A stretch of DNA of 64,000 bases from Pseudomonas sp. MWU16-30317 (GTDB lineage: Bacteria; Pseudomonadota; Gammaproteobacteria; Pseudomonadales; Pseudomonadaceae): positions 186,001 through 250,000 of the forward strand of contig NZ_JAIWJA010000004.1 in the NCBI RefSeq assembly GCF_020515695.1, read 5' to 3'. Position 1 is the first letter of the stretch; the number at the start of each line of letters is the position of its first letter. The translations under genes and the position numbers were made by a program. Of the stretch, positions 24,971-32,564 are shown piece after piece. Below the pieces are notes generated by a model, which made no database searches, was not told where the DNA came from, and worked only from the letters and a program-made list of their open reading frames with translations.

Positions 24971-26157
24971 GACTGCGCCCCCACCAGGGATTGCCCTGCC
25001 ACCGTCGGCACGTCCTCGCGGGTGCCCAGATACGCCGGCAACTGCACCTTGTAGATCTTGAACGGCATGTCCACCGTGCTCTTGCCGTTGGGTCCGCGGT
25101 TGTAAGCCAGACGCGCGCTTTGCGGCACCGGGATATACAGCTCGCGCTGGCGAGTGATCATCAGGGCGTCCGGGTTCCACAGCAACGGGTCCTGCACCAG
25201 CACGCGCAGGCTGCCATCGGGCGCCAGTACCGTGACCCGCGGCTTGTCGTTTTCACCGAAGTACAGGTTGCCGGCGCTGTCGATCGGGGTGCCGGTGGTG
25301 GGCCCGGTGTCGTAGACGAACTCGACCTTGTCGCCTAGCGCCTTGTCGGTCACCTGGGTATCGCGCAACGCGTCGGTCGGCACGCGCCACAGCGGTCCGC
25401 TCATGGGCTGGAAATACAGCCATTTGCCGTCCGGGCTGATCTCCAGCGGGTCGCTTTGCACCTGGGTGTCACTGCCGTCGGATGTCTGCAAGGGCCGTCC
25501 GTGCTCACCGATGGGCCGGCGCTCCGGGTTCATCTTGGTCGACGGGTGATCCGCCAGGCGTCGCAGCGATACGCCGGTGCGCAGGTTGATGATGACAAGC
25601 GCGCCCAGGCCGGAGTCGGTCAGGTAAGCATGCTCGCTGTCCAGGCGCAGGTCGTTGAGATTGCCGCCCGCCGGCAGCACGCTTTCAGGCAGGCTGATCG
25701 AACGCAGCAGCTTGCCGTCGCGGGTATCGAATTGCAGGATCCGCTGGCCGGGGTTTATGCCCTTGGGGCCTGCGTCTTCGCCCATGTCGACGGCCCACAG
25801 GGTGTGGTCGTCGAAAATATGCACGGTGTTGATATTGACCAGCGCCTGGCCATGAGGCTTGCCCGGCGCCCAGCGATTCCACTCGCCGCCCGGGAACGGC
25901 TTGAGGGTGCCATCGGCCAGGACTTCGGCAATCGAGGGGGTGTTCTCGTAGCCGGGCCAGCGTGGCAGGCCGACGAACAGACGGCCATCGGCGGTTTGCG
26001 CAACGGCGTTGCAGACCCAGTCAAGGCGCGCCACTTCGATCAGCGGCTGACCGACCTTGACTATCGCCTCGCCAGCCCGGCTCAGGTTGCTGGTGGCCAT
26101 CGCCAAGGTGCCAGACGCCACGGCAGCGGCTTGGCAAAAATTGCGTCGGTTGAACAT
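24967..26157 (-). CDS. major royal jelly/yellow-family beta-propeller protein, Tat-exported (copy 1)
   Basis: The protein is 396 residues. The N-terminus FNRRNFCQAAAVASGTLAM is a twin-arginine signal. The mature part is an SMP30/gluconolactonase-like propeller of the royal jelly family. Hallmarks are NAVAQTADGRLFVGLPRWPG, HIFDDHTLWAVDMG, LNDLRLDSEHAYLTDSGLG, LEISPDGKWLYFQPMSGPLWRV and DSAGNLYFGENDKPRV (each seen once). The DSG-LGA and ND segments suit Ca2+-dependent lactonase-type chemistry or ligand binding; bacterial members have no settled function. It has a close paralogue immediately upstream (26461-27639) and is coupled to the isomerase gene. A terminator between the two paralogues separates their transcripts. 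Confidence 0.88.
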   Translation of the reverse strand: MFNRRNFCQAAAVASGTLAMATSNLSRAGEAIVKVGQPLIEVARLDWVCNAVAQTADGRLFVGLPRWPGYENTPSIAEVLADGTLKPFPGGEWNRWAPGKPHGQALVNINTVHIFDDHTLWAVDMGEDAGPKGINPGQRILQFDTRDGKLLRSISLPESVLPAGGNLNDLRLDSEHAYLTDSGLGALVIINLRTGVSLRRLADHPSTKMNPERRPIGEHGRPLQTSDGSDTQVQSDPLEISPDGKWLYFQPMSGPLWRVPTDALRDTQVTDKALGDKVEFVYDTGPTTGTPIDSAGNLYFGENDKPRVTVLAPDGSLRVLVQDPLLWNPDALMITRQRELYIPVPQSARLAYNRGPNGKSTVDMPFKIYKVQLPAYLGTREDVPTVAGQSLVGAQS

Positions 26158-26460
26158 TCGTTACCCTCTGGTAGTGGTCCCATGGCTGTCGGCGCTGCTG
26201 CCGTGACACGCCGTATTACCTATGGGACCGCTCTGGAACGGGCAAGATTCTATGAAACAGCCAGCTCTATTTGACGTGAAACCTTCAGTCCATTCGCTGA
26301 TGCCAGCCTGGCCACGGTATGCACGTGGGCTGCCTCGAAACGTTCTGCGCGGAGGTTGTGAGCTGTCAGCCACATAGGGCTTGGCGCGAAGGGCTGTCGA
26401 ATGACAGATGCGCATTGCAGATAAAGCAGCAGCGAGGGAGCCGATCCCTCGCTGCAGGGT
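26158..26460. other. 303-base spacer between the two propeller genes
   Basis: It holds the terminator of copy 2 (26429-26455) and must hold the promoter of the copy 1 operon. No gene with a ribosome binding site is seen on either strand. Ribosome binding for copy 1 is AGAGGGTAACG just upstream of its ATG. Confidence 0.55.
26429..26455 (-). terminator. intrinsic terminator after propeller copy 2
   Basis: Arms 26429-26439 and 26445-26455 form a perfect 11 bp stem (GCAGCGAGGGA on the top strand) with a 5-base loop. It begins 6 bases after the copy 2 stop. On the minus strand it is followed by TGCTTTATCT. This separates copy 2 from the downstream copy 1-isomerase-amidohydrolase unit. Confidence 0.75.
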
Positions 26461-27639
26461 TTACGCCAGCGGCTTGCCAACCAGCGCAGGCACCGTCTCA
26501 CGATTGCCATACAACGCCGGCAACTGCAGCTTGTAGATCTTGAACGGCCGCACCAGCCCGTCGACGCCACCCGGCCCGCGGTTGGCCGCCATGCGCGCAC
26601 TCTGCGGCACCGGGATGTACAGCTCGCGGGTGTTGGAGATGATCATCGCATCCGGGTTCCACAGTTTCGGATCCTCGGCCACCACCCGCAGGCTGCCATC
26701 CGGCGACAGCACGGTGATCCGCGGCCGGTCGTATTCGGCCAGATACAGGTTACCGGCGCTGTCGATGGCAGTGCCGGTCAGCGGCCCGGTGTCGTAGACG
26801 AACTCGACCGTGTCGCCCAGGGCTTTTTCGCTCATCTGGGTGTCGCGCAACGCTTCGGTCGGCACGCGCCAGAGCGGTCCGCTGAGTGGCTGGTAGTACA
26901 GCCATTTGCCGTCCGGGCTGATCTCGATCGGATCCGAGTGCACCTGGTGGTCGCTGCCATCGGGCATCTGCAGCGGGCGGCCCTCCTCGCCTATCGGCCG
27001 GCGCTCGGGGCTCATCTTGGTCGATGGATGATCGGCCAGGCGGCGCACCGACACACCGGTGGCGAGGTTGACGACGATGATCGCGCCCAGGCCGGAATCG
27101 GTCAGGTAGGCATGACCGCTGTCCAGGCGCAGGTCGTTGAGGTTGGCACCGGCCGGCAGCACGGCGGGCGCCAACGTGATCGAGCGCAGCAGCTTGCCGT
27201 TGCGGGTATCGAACTGCAGGATCTTCTGCCCAGGGTTGATGCCATGTGGGCCGGCATCCTCGCCTTGGTCGATGGCCCACAGGGTGTCGTCGTCGAAGAT
27301 GTGGATGGTGTTGATCTTGACCAGCGCCTTGGCGTTCGGCTTGCCCGGTTCCCACTCGTTCCAGTCGCCGCCCGGAAACGGCTTGAGCGTGCCATTGGGC
27401 AGCACTTCGGCGATGGAGGGGGTATTTTCGAAGCCGGGCCAGCGTGGCAGGCCGACGAACAGCCGACCGGTGGAGGTCAGGCCGACGGCGTTGCAGAGCC
27501 AGTCAAGATGGGCGACTTCGGTCAGCGGCTGGCCGACCTTGGCCATGACGGCGGCGGCGTTGGCCAGATGGCTGGAGGCGACCGCGAAGGCGCCGCAAGC
27601 CAGGACGGACGCCTGGCAAAAATTGCGTCGGTTGAACAT
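26461..27639 (-). CDS. major royal jelly/yellow-family beta-propeller protein, Tat-exported (copy 2)
   Basis: This 392-residue paralogue of the adjacent copy 1 has the same motif order and similar length. Its Tat signal FNRRNFCQASVLACGAF is identical over the first ten residues. Propeller landmarks: NAVGLTSTGRLFVGLPRWPG (part), HIFDDDTLWAIDQGEDAG, LDSGHAYLTDSGLGAI, ISPDGKWLYYQPLSGPLWRV and DSAGNLYLAEYDRPRITV. The start is ATG 27639, with a GGGAT site and a preceding CCAATAAAAGG stretch that resembles an Hfq/Crc target. It is transcribed alone, ending in a strong terminator. Clear tandem duplication with divergence suggests the two copies recognise different but related ligands. Confidence 0.88.
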   Translation of the reverse strand: MFNRRNFCQASVLACGAFAVASSHLANAAAVMAKVGQPLTEVAHLDWLCNAVGLTSTGRLFVGLPRWPGFENTPSIAEVLPNGTLKPFPGGDWNEWEPGKPNAKALVKINTIHIFDDDTLWAIDQGEDAGPHGINPGQKILQFDTRNGKLLRSITLAPAVLPAGANLNDLRLDSGHAYLTDSGLGAIIVVNLATGVSVRRLADHPSTKMSPERRPIGEEGRPLQMPDGSDHQVHSDPIEISPDGKWLYYQPLSGPLWRVPTEALRDTQMSEKALGDTVEFVYDTGPLTGTAIDSAGNLYLAEYDRPRITVLSPDGSLRVVAEDPKLWNPDAMIISNTRELYIPVPQSARMAANRGPGGVDGLVRPFKIYKLQLPALYGNRETVPALVGKPLA

Positions 27640-27845
27640 TGCTATCCCTTTTATTGGTTTTGTCGAGCATCTCGAGGTGTCTACACGGGGCCTTTTGGGC
27701 AGTATCCCGCTAGACGTACGATATACGATGACCAAACTCACGGGACGGTAAAACGCAAGGCCTGCGCCTGTTTTGAAGGGAAACGGTCAAAATAATCGAC
27801 CGTTTGTGGTGGTATCGATCAGCGCGGTGTCTAGGAGTCGAGTGC

Positions 27846-29090
27846 TCAGGGCGCGGCGACCTGGCGGCATTTGAAGCCTTGGGCTTCGTCCCGATCCACC
27901 CGCGCCTCAGCCTTGGCCGCGCACACCTCGGGGTTCTGCAGGGCATTCCACAGGATTGCCGGAGCTTGCTGGGCGACCTGATACATGGCTCGGCACACGT
28001 AACCGGCCTTGGGGTCGGCGGGCAGCAGCCAGAGGGCGCGGCTGTCGGCGCCCCGCTCGCAGATGACGCGGGTGGACGTCGCCACTTGCACCGGCGCAGC
28101 GGGCGGCAGTGCCGGCGTCGGTGCAGGCGCCGAGCGGCCTTCGTGGCTCAGCACTACGGTCGGGTAGAACACGCCGCGCGCGATGCCTTGGGGCATCTGC
28201 CAACTGAGTGTCCACCCCTGATCAAGGGCCAGCGAGCCTTGCGCGCGTGGCACTGTCGGTACCTGACTGCCCTGCTCGAACGCGGGAAAGTCCATGCCGA
28301 CACCGGGGGCTACGGGCTGCAGTTGGTCAAGTGTTCGCCCGGCGCGGCTGGCCGCCGCGGGCAGACTCTGGCACTGCACTCGGGCTGAAAAGCACAACGG
28401 CTGCGAGCCGTCTTGCAGCACTACGGCGGCGCCGCTGTCGAAGAACGCCGCGCGCAAGGCCTGCTCGTCGCCACCCGCTGCCGCGACGGCCACCCCACCC
28501 AGAGCGGCAGCGAGGCTGGTGCTGTGGACCAACTGCGCCGCGGTGCCCTGCGGGTCGCTGCCCAACTCGGCCTCCCACAATCCCTGCCCCGCCAACAGAC
28601 CGACGCGCAGGGCCTGAAGCGCCGTGCCACCGGGCTGACGGTAGGCCCACCAAGCCGCGTAGGCGGCGGCGCCCGCCGGGCCGCCATAAACGCTGCGGCC
28701 CAGCTGCGCTTCGGCACTGGCGTAGGTATAGCTGCGCGCTACACGTTCGGCCGCCAGCTCGTTGCTGGCCTCGTCACGGGTGCCGGCCTGCCACAGATCT
28801 TCTATCAACCGCTGGGCGGCGGCATCCTGGGTCGCCGTGTCGGCATTGGCGAGAAAGTGGTCGATCAGAGGTTTTGCCTGCGGCCCAGCGCGTGTCGCAA
28901 TCGCTGCCTGCGCCGCGTCTGGATGCATTTGCAGCGCGACGGTGCGGATATCCCCCAGCGCCTGCTCGGCAACCGCCTGCCAGCCGGGCAGCAAAACGCC
29001 GCCGCTGATGGCAGGCTCGGCGCTGGAGGCGGGCTGGATGGCAAAAAGGCACAGGCAAGGCACAAGCAAAAGCGGTAAGCGTGAGGTCAT
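27846..29090 (-). CDS. secreted protein of unknown function, six cysteines in mature part
   Basis: The protein is 414 residues with a Sec signal (residues 1-23, PLLLVPCLCLFAIQPASSA). I recognise no domain. The first 280 residues are Ala-rich and helical in character. A proline-rich linker follows (APAPTPALPPAAPV). A C-terminal segment of about 75 residues then holds four of six mature-part cysteines (VICERG, YVCRAM, EVCAAK, FKCRQV), suggesting disulfides in a periplasmic or outer-surface domain. It stands alone between the propeller gene and tRNA-Gln. Its codon use resembles its neighbours, so it is not obviously foreign. Confidence 0.75.
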   Translation of the reverse strand: MTSRLPLLLVPCLCLFAIQPASSAEPAISGGVLLPGWQAVAEQALGDIRTVALQMHPDAAQAAIATRAGPQAKPLIDHFLANADTATQDAAAQRLIEDLWQAGTRDEASNELAAERVARSYTYASAEAQLGRSVYGGPAGAAAYAAWWAYRQPGGTALQALRVGLLAGQGLWEAELGSDPQGTAAQLVHSTSLAAALGGVAVAAAGGDEQALRAAFFDSGAAVVLQDGSQPLCFSARVQCQSLPAAASRAGRTLDQLQPVAPGVGMDFPAFEQGSQVPTVPRAQGSLALDQGWTLSWQMPQGIARGVFYPTVVLSHEGRSAPAPTPALPPAAPVQVATSTRVICERGADSRALWLLPADPKAGYVCRAMYQVAQQAPAILWNALQNPEVCAAKAEARVDRDEAQGFKCRQVAAP

Positions 29091-29271
29091 GGAGTCACCC
29101 GGGGTTGGCGCACTGTGGGGCGTCGACGACCACTACCTGAAGACGTAAAGCTGGCGCACAGCATACAGAGCGCGTGCGGGGCTGGCGACAACTGAGGGGG
29201 ATGATTGCTAGGATACTGCAGTGCACCTGCCCGGCCAGAGGATGGCCATGAACGGGAACACTTGAAGAAAA

Positions 29272-29346
29272 TGGCAGGGGCGGCTGGATTTGAACCAACG
29301 CATGGCAGGATCAAAACCTGCTGCCTTACCGCTTGGCGACGCCCCT
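29272..29346 (-). tRNA. tRNA-Gln(TTG)
   Basis: Read on the minus strand the 75-base gene begins AGGGGCG, pairing with CGCCCCT at the 3' end, followed by G73 and an encoded CCA. The anticodon stem-loop is GCAGG-TTTTGAT-CCTGC, with anticodon TTG in standard position. The T arm contains TTCAAATCC and the D arm AAGCGGTAAGG. All four stems form. It decodes CAA and CAG glutamine codons. It stands alone; no integrase or att-like repeat is seen beside it. Confidence 0.95.
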
Positions 29347-29509
29347 GTATCTGGTAGCGCAACATCGAGATGTTGCATTCCCGCATCAAGCATTGAAGGC
29401 TTGTCTGCAAGAACGGCGAGGAATTTACCAGCTTTCATCCGATCCGCCAACCCCTGAAACAAAAATATGTTTCCAGAACAGTCAGTTACTGTTCGCCGGG
29501 GTTCATTGC

Positions 29510-30829
29510 CTAGGGATATCGGCTCGCAGGCCGGGCCAATCCGAGGGTATCGCGCAGCGTCGTGCCTGGGTATGCACGACGGAACACCCCGGCGTCCTGC
29601 AAGCGTGGCACCACCTGGCCGAGAAACAGATCGTCCTCTTCCTCCAGATACGGCGGCAGGATCACAAAGCCGTCGCATGCCCCTGCCTGGTACCACTCGA
29701 TCAACTGATCGGCCACCTGCTGCGGTGAGCCGACCGGCGAGAAGAACGACAGGCTTTCGGCATACCACTTGCCCACCTCGCCCACCGTCATGCCGCGCTC
29801 CACCGCTTGCTCGATCACGTACTGAAAGCGCCCTTTGCTGCCGGTGATCTGCTCGCTGATGTCCGGCAGCAAGGCATCTTGAGGATACTGCGCGAGGTCG
29901 AAGTTCATGCTCGCCGACATAAAGCTCAGGCCGGCTTCAGGACGGATCAGGGCCTTGAGCAAGGCATCCTTCGCTCGCGCATCCTCGGCATCGCGGCCGA
30001 CCACCGGGACGATCCCCGGCAGCACCTTGATGGCGTCCGGATCGCGGCCATAGGCGATGGCCTTGTCCTTGATCATTCGGTAGAAATCCCGGGCGCGCTC
30101 CAACGTCGCCTGGACCACGAACACCACTTCGGCGTGTTGCGCGGCCAGGTCGATAAAGGCCTGCGACACACCCGCCTGGATCAGTACCGGTTGGCCCTGG
30201 GGCGGACGCGGGATGTTGATCGGGCCGCGCACATCGAAATGCTCGCCGTGATGGTCGACATAGTGGAACTTGGCAGGGTCGGCGTAGAGTCCCTCGCGGG
30301 TGTTCTTGACCAACGCGTCGTCACCCCAGCTGTCCCAGAGTTTTTGCACCACTTCGATGAACTCGCTTGCACGTCCATAGCGCTCGCCATGAGCGAAATG
30401 CTCGGTGCGACCGTGGTTGCGCGCCTCGCCATCGCTGACCGAGGTGACCACGTTCCAGGCCGCGCGACCGCCGCTGATGTGATCGATATTGGCGAGCATG
30501 CGCGCGGCCGTGTACGGCGCCGAGTAGGACGACGACACGGTGCCGCCGATGCCGATCTGGTCAGTGACAGCCGCCAATGCGGCCAACAGCGTCAGTGGCT
30601 CGGGGCGCGCTACCGGGCGGTATTTGACCGTCTCCGAGAAGTGCCCGCCGTAGTTGTCGTCGATCGACAGCTTGTCGGCCACGAACAGCATGTCCAGGCA
30701 GGCGGCTTCGGCGCGCCGGGCGATTTTCTTGTAGAGGCGCCAGTCGACACCGCCACTGGCGGCGGAGTCGGGATGGCGCCAGCCGCCCTGATGGGTACCG
30801 GCTTCAAGATACAGGGCCAGGTGCATCAT
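29510..30829 (-). CDS. FMN-dependent monooxygenase, NtaA/SnaA/DmoA family
   Basis: This 439-residue bacterial-luciferase-type (LLM) flavin monooxygenase belongs to the nitrilotriacetate/dibenzothiophene-sulfone/dimethyl sulfide group, which uses FMNH2 from a separate reductase. Markers include AGTHQGGWRHPDS near the N-terminus, YSAPYTAARMLANIDHISGGRAAWNVVTS (quoted in part: AARMLANIDHISGGRAAWN) and PVLIQAGVSQAF. It overlaps the binding-protein gene by 4 bases, so both act on one imported compound, probably an organosulfur or aminocarboxylate substrate. No flavin reductase is encoded nearby, so it must borrow reduced FMN from another locus. Such genes are usually induced under sulfur limitation. 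Confidence 0.9.
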   Translation of the reverse strand: MMHLALYLEAGTHQGGWRHPDSAASGGVDWRLYKKIARRAEAACLDMLFVADKLSIDDNYGGHFSETVKYRPVARPEPLTLLAALAAVTDQIGIGGTVSSSYSAPYTAARMLANIDHISGGRAAWNVVTSVSDGEARNHGRTEHFAHGERYGRASEFIEVVQKLWDSWGDDALVKNTREGLYADPAKFHYVDHHGEHFDVRGPINIPRPPQGQPVLIQAGVSQAFIDLAAQHAEVVFVVQATLERARDFYRMIKDKAIAYGRDPDAIKVLPGIVPVVGRDAEDARAKDALLKALIRPEAGLSFMSASMNFDLAQYPQDALLPDISEQITGSKGRFQYVIEQAVERGMTVGEVGKWYAESLSFFSPVGSPQQVADQLIEWYQAGACDGFVILPPYLEEEDDLFLGQVVPRLQDAGVFRRAYPGTTLRDTLGLARPASRYP

Positions 30830-31767
30830 GGTTTGCGTGCCTCGTTGGCGGCCGTGACCGGTGCGGTGAAGAAGCTGCTATCGACCAGGGTAGCGGCGTC
30901 GAGGCGCTGTTTGATCAGGCCGGTTTTCACGTACAGGTCGATGGTGTCCTGCTGGCGCTTGCGAATCGCCGCCACGTCAGTCAACGGCAGGTTGACCTCG
31001 CGCTCGACCTTGGCCTGCGCCACCGCATCCGGCAAGCGCAACAGCTGCGCGATCACCGTCGCGTAGGGCTGGGGATGATCGGCGCCCCACTGCCGCGCCT
31101 TGGCCAGGCGCTGGGCGAAGTCCTGCAGCTCGGCATGCTTGGTGGCAATGGCCTGATCGGAGGCCACCAGGTAGTTGAGGGACGGGTACGTCTTGCCATC
31201 GGCGATGATCCGCACCTGGGATTGCTCGACGGCGAAGGAAATGTAGGGCTCCCAGGTGGCGACCGCGTCCACCGCGCCGCTGCTCAGGGCCAGGGTCGCC
31301 TCGGCGGGCGTGGTGAAGACGAATTGCACGTCCTGCTCGCCAAGGCCGGCGTCGGCCAATGCTTGCAGTGCCAGGGCATGCCCGGAGGAGCCTTTGACGG
31401 TGGCGATCTTTTTCGCCTTGAGGTCGGCGACGCTGCGCACGCTTGAATCCTTGCCGACGATCAAGCCGTTGCCCAGGTAGCCGGAGGCAAAAATGGCTTT
31501 GGCCTTGACCCCCGAAGCGGCGGCAAAGGTCAGCGGTGCATCGCCCAGCAGGCCGGCATCCAGGTGATTGGAGTTCAAGGCTTCGAGCACCGGCGCGGCG
31601 TTGGCGAATTCGTGCCATTCGATCTTGTAGCCAACGCCCTGCAACACCCCGGCGGCTTCCATGACGGCGCGGGCATTGCCGCGCTGATCGCCGACATCGA
31701 TGTCCGCCCGCGCCACACCGCTGACGGCCAGTGCCAGTGCAAGTCCGAGGATCAGTTTGTGTTTCAT
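30826..31767 (-). CDS. ABC transporter substrate-binding protein, SsuA-like (aliphatic sulfonate/nitrate/taurine family)
   Basis: This 313-residue periplasmic protein has a Sec signal (KLILGLALALAVSGVARA, about 21 residues). A type II binding fold of the SsuA/TauA/NMT1 group follows: NSNHLDAGLLGDAPLTFA and TVKGSSGHALALQALADAGL. The preferred start is ATG 31767; an upstream ATG at 31782 would add 5 residues. It is coupled to the monooxygenase by a 4-base overlap. No permease or ATPase gene accompanies it, so it must feed a transporter encoded elsewhere. The upstream region 31820-31860 is AT-rich, as is usual for sulfur-starvation promoters. Confidence 0.88.
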   Translation of the reverse strand: MKHKLILGLALALAVSGVARADIDVGDQRGNARAVMEAAGVLQGVGYKIEWHEFANAAPVLEALNSNHLDAGLLGDAPLTFAAASGVKAKAIFASGYLGNGLIVGKDSSVRSVADLKAKKIATVKGSSGHALALQALADAGLGEQDVQFVFTTPAEATLALSSGAVDAVATWEPYISFAVEQSQVRIIADGKTYPSLNYLVASDQAIATKHAELQDFAQRLAKARQWGADHPQPYATVIAQLLRLPDAVAQAKVEREVNLPLTDVAAIRKRQQDTIDLYVKTGLIKQRLDAATLVDSSFFTAPVTAANEARKP

Positions 31768-31982
31768 GCAGTGCGCACCCATGGCCGAAAAACCGCCAGC
31801 CTAGGGCGCGCGATGGAGATAACCAAATAACATTAAAATATATGCTTATTATGCGCGTTGTTTTGTTCAGGGTTGTTGGTACGGCAATACACCTATGCAC
31901 ACAATATCGCCCTCATCCCCGCATCAACACGCCCCCTGACCGAGTACACTGTTGCGCCCAGCCGCCACCAGGAACTCTGTGC

Positions 31983-32456
31983 ATGAAAGTCGGCATCATC
32001 TCCGATACCCATGGCCTGCTGCGCCCCGAAGCCATCGCCGCCTTGCAGGGCTGCGAGCACATCATTCACGCCGGTGACATCGGCAGCGCCGACATCCTCA
32101 CTCAGTTGGCGGGTATCGCGCCGCTGCACGTGGTGCGCGGCAACAACGACCTCGCCGCGCCCTGGGCAACGTCCATCGCCGATCATCTGCGTTTCGACCT
32201 AGGCGGCTGGCACACCTTGCTGGTGCATGACATCGCCGACGTGCCCGCCTTGATCGATCCCGCCGTGGGGCTGCCCGCGGTACGCCTGATCGTCACCGGC
32301 CATTCGCACAAGCCGCTGATCGAATGGCGCGGGCAAACCCTCTATCTGAACCCCGGTAGTGCCGGGCGCCGGCGCTTCAAGCTGCCAGTGACCCTGGCGC
32401 TGCTGGAGCTGACCGACGAGGCGCTTGAACCCCAATTGGTCGCCTTGCTGGACTGA
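31983..32456 (+). CDS. YfcE-type metallophosphoesterase
   Basis: This 157-residue calcineurin-like phosphodiesterase shows the full metal-ligand set: Asp8 and His10 in ISDTHG, Asp32 in HAGDIG, Asn54 in RGNND, His82 in VHD, and His107/His109 in TGHSHK. The size matches YfcE/MJ0936-type small phosphodiesterases, which act on phosphodiester model compounds with Mn2+ and whose cell substrate is unsettled. It is cytoplasmic. ATG 31983 lies in the divergent region shared with the sulfonate-type binding protein. The amidase gene follows after 108 bases, possibly with its own promoter. Confidence 0.9.
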   Translation: MKVGIISDTHGLLRPEAIAALQGCEHIIHAGDIGSADILTQLAGIAPLHVVRGNNDLAAPWATSIADHLRFDLGGWHTLLVHDIADVPALIDPAVGLPAVRLIVTGHSHKPLIEWRGQTLYLNPGSAGRRRFKLPVTLALLELTDEALEPQLVALLD

Positions 32457-32564
32457 AGCAACAGCGCCCTTGAGTCCGGCCCCCAGAGTGACGAAAATGG
32501 GTGGATGATCGCCTTCACTATTACTGAGCTGCACAATGACTGAGCTGCACACCCTGGAGACAGC

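Noticed and set aside
29200..29350. tRNA-Gln as an integration site for a genomic island
   Set aside because: No direct repeat of the tRNA 3' end, integrase gene or mobility gene was found next to it.
29807..31066. 419-codon plus-strand frame over the monooxygenase gene
   Set aside because: It is antisense to a clear LLM-family flavin monooxygenase and spans two of its neighbours. It has no start signal.
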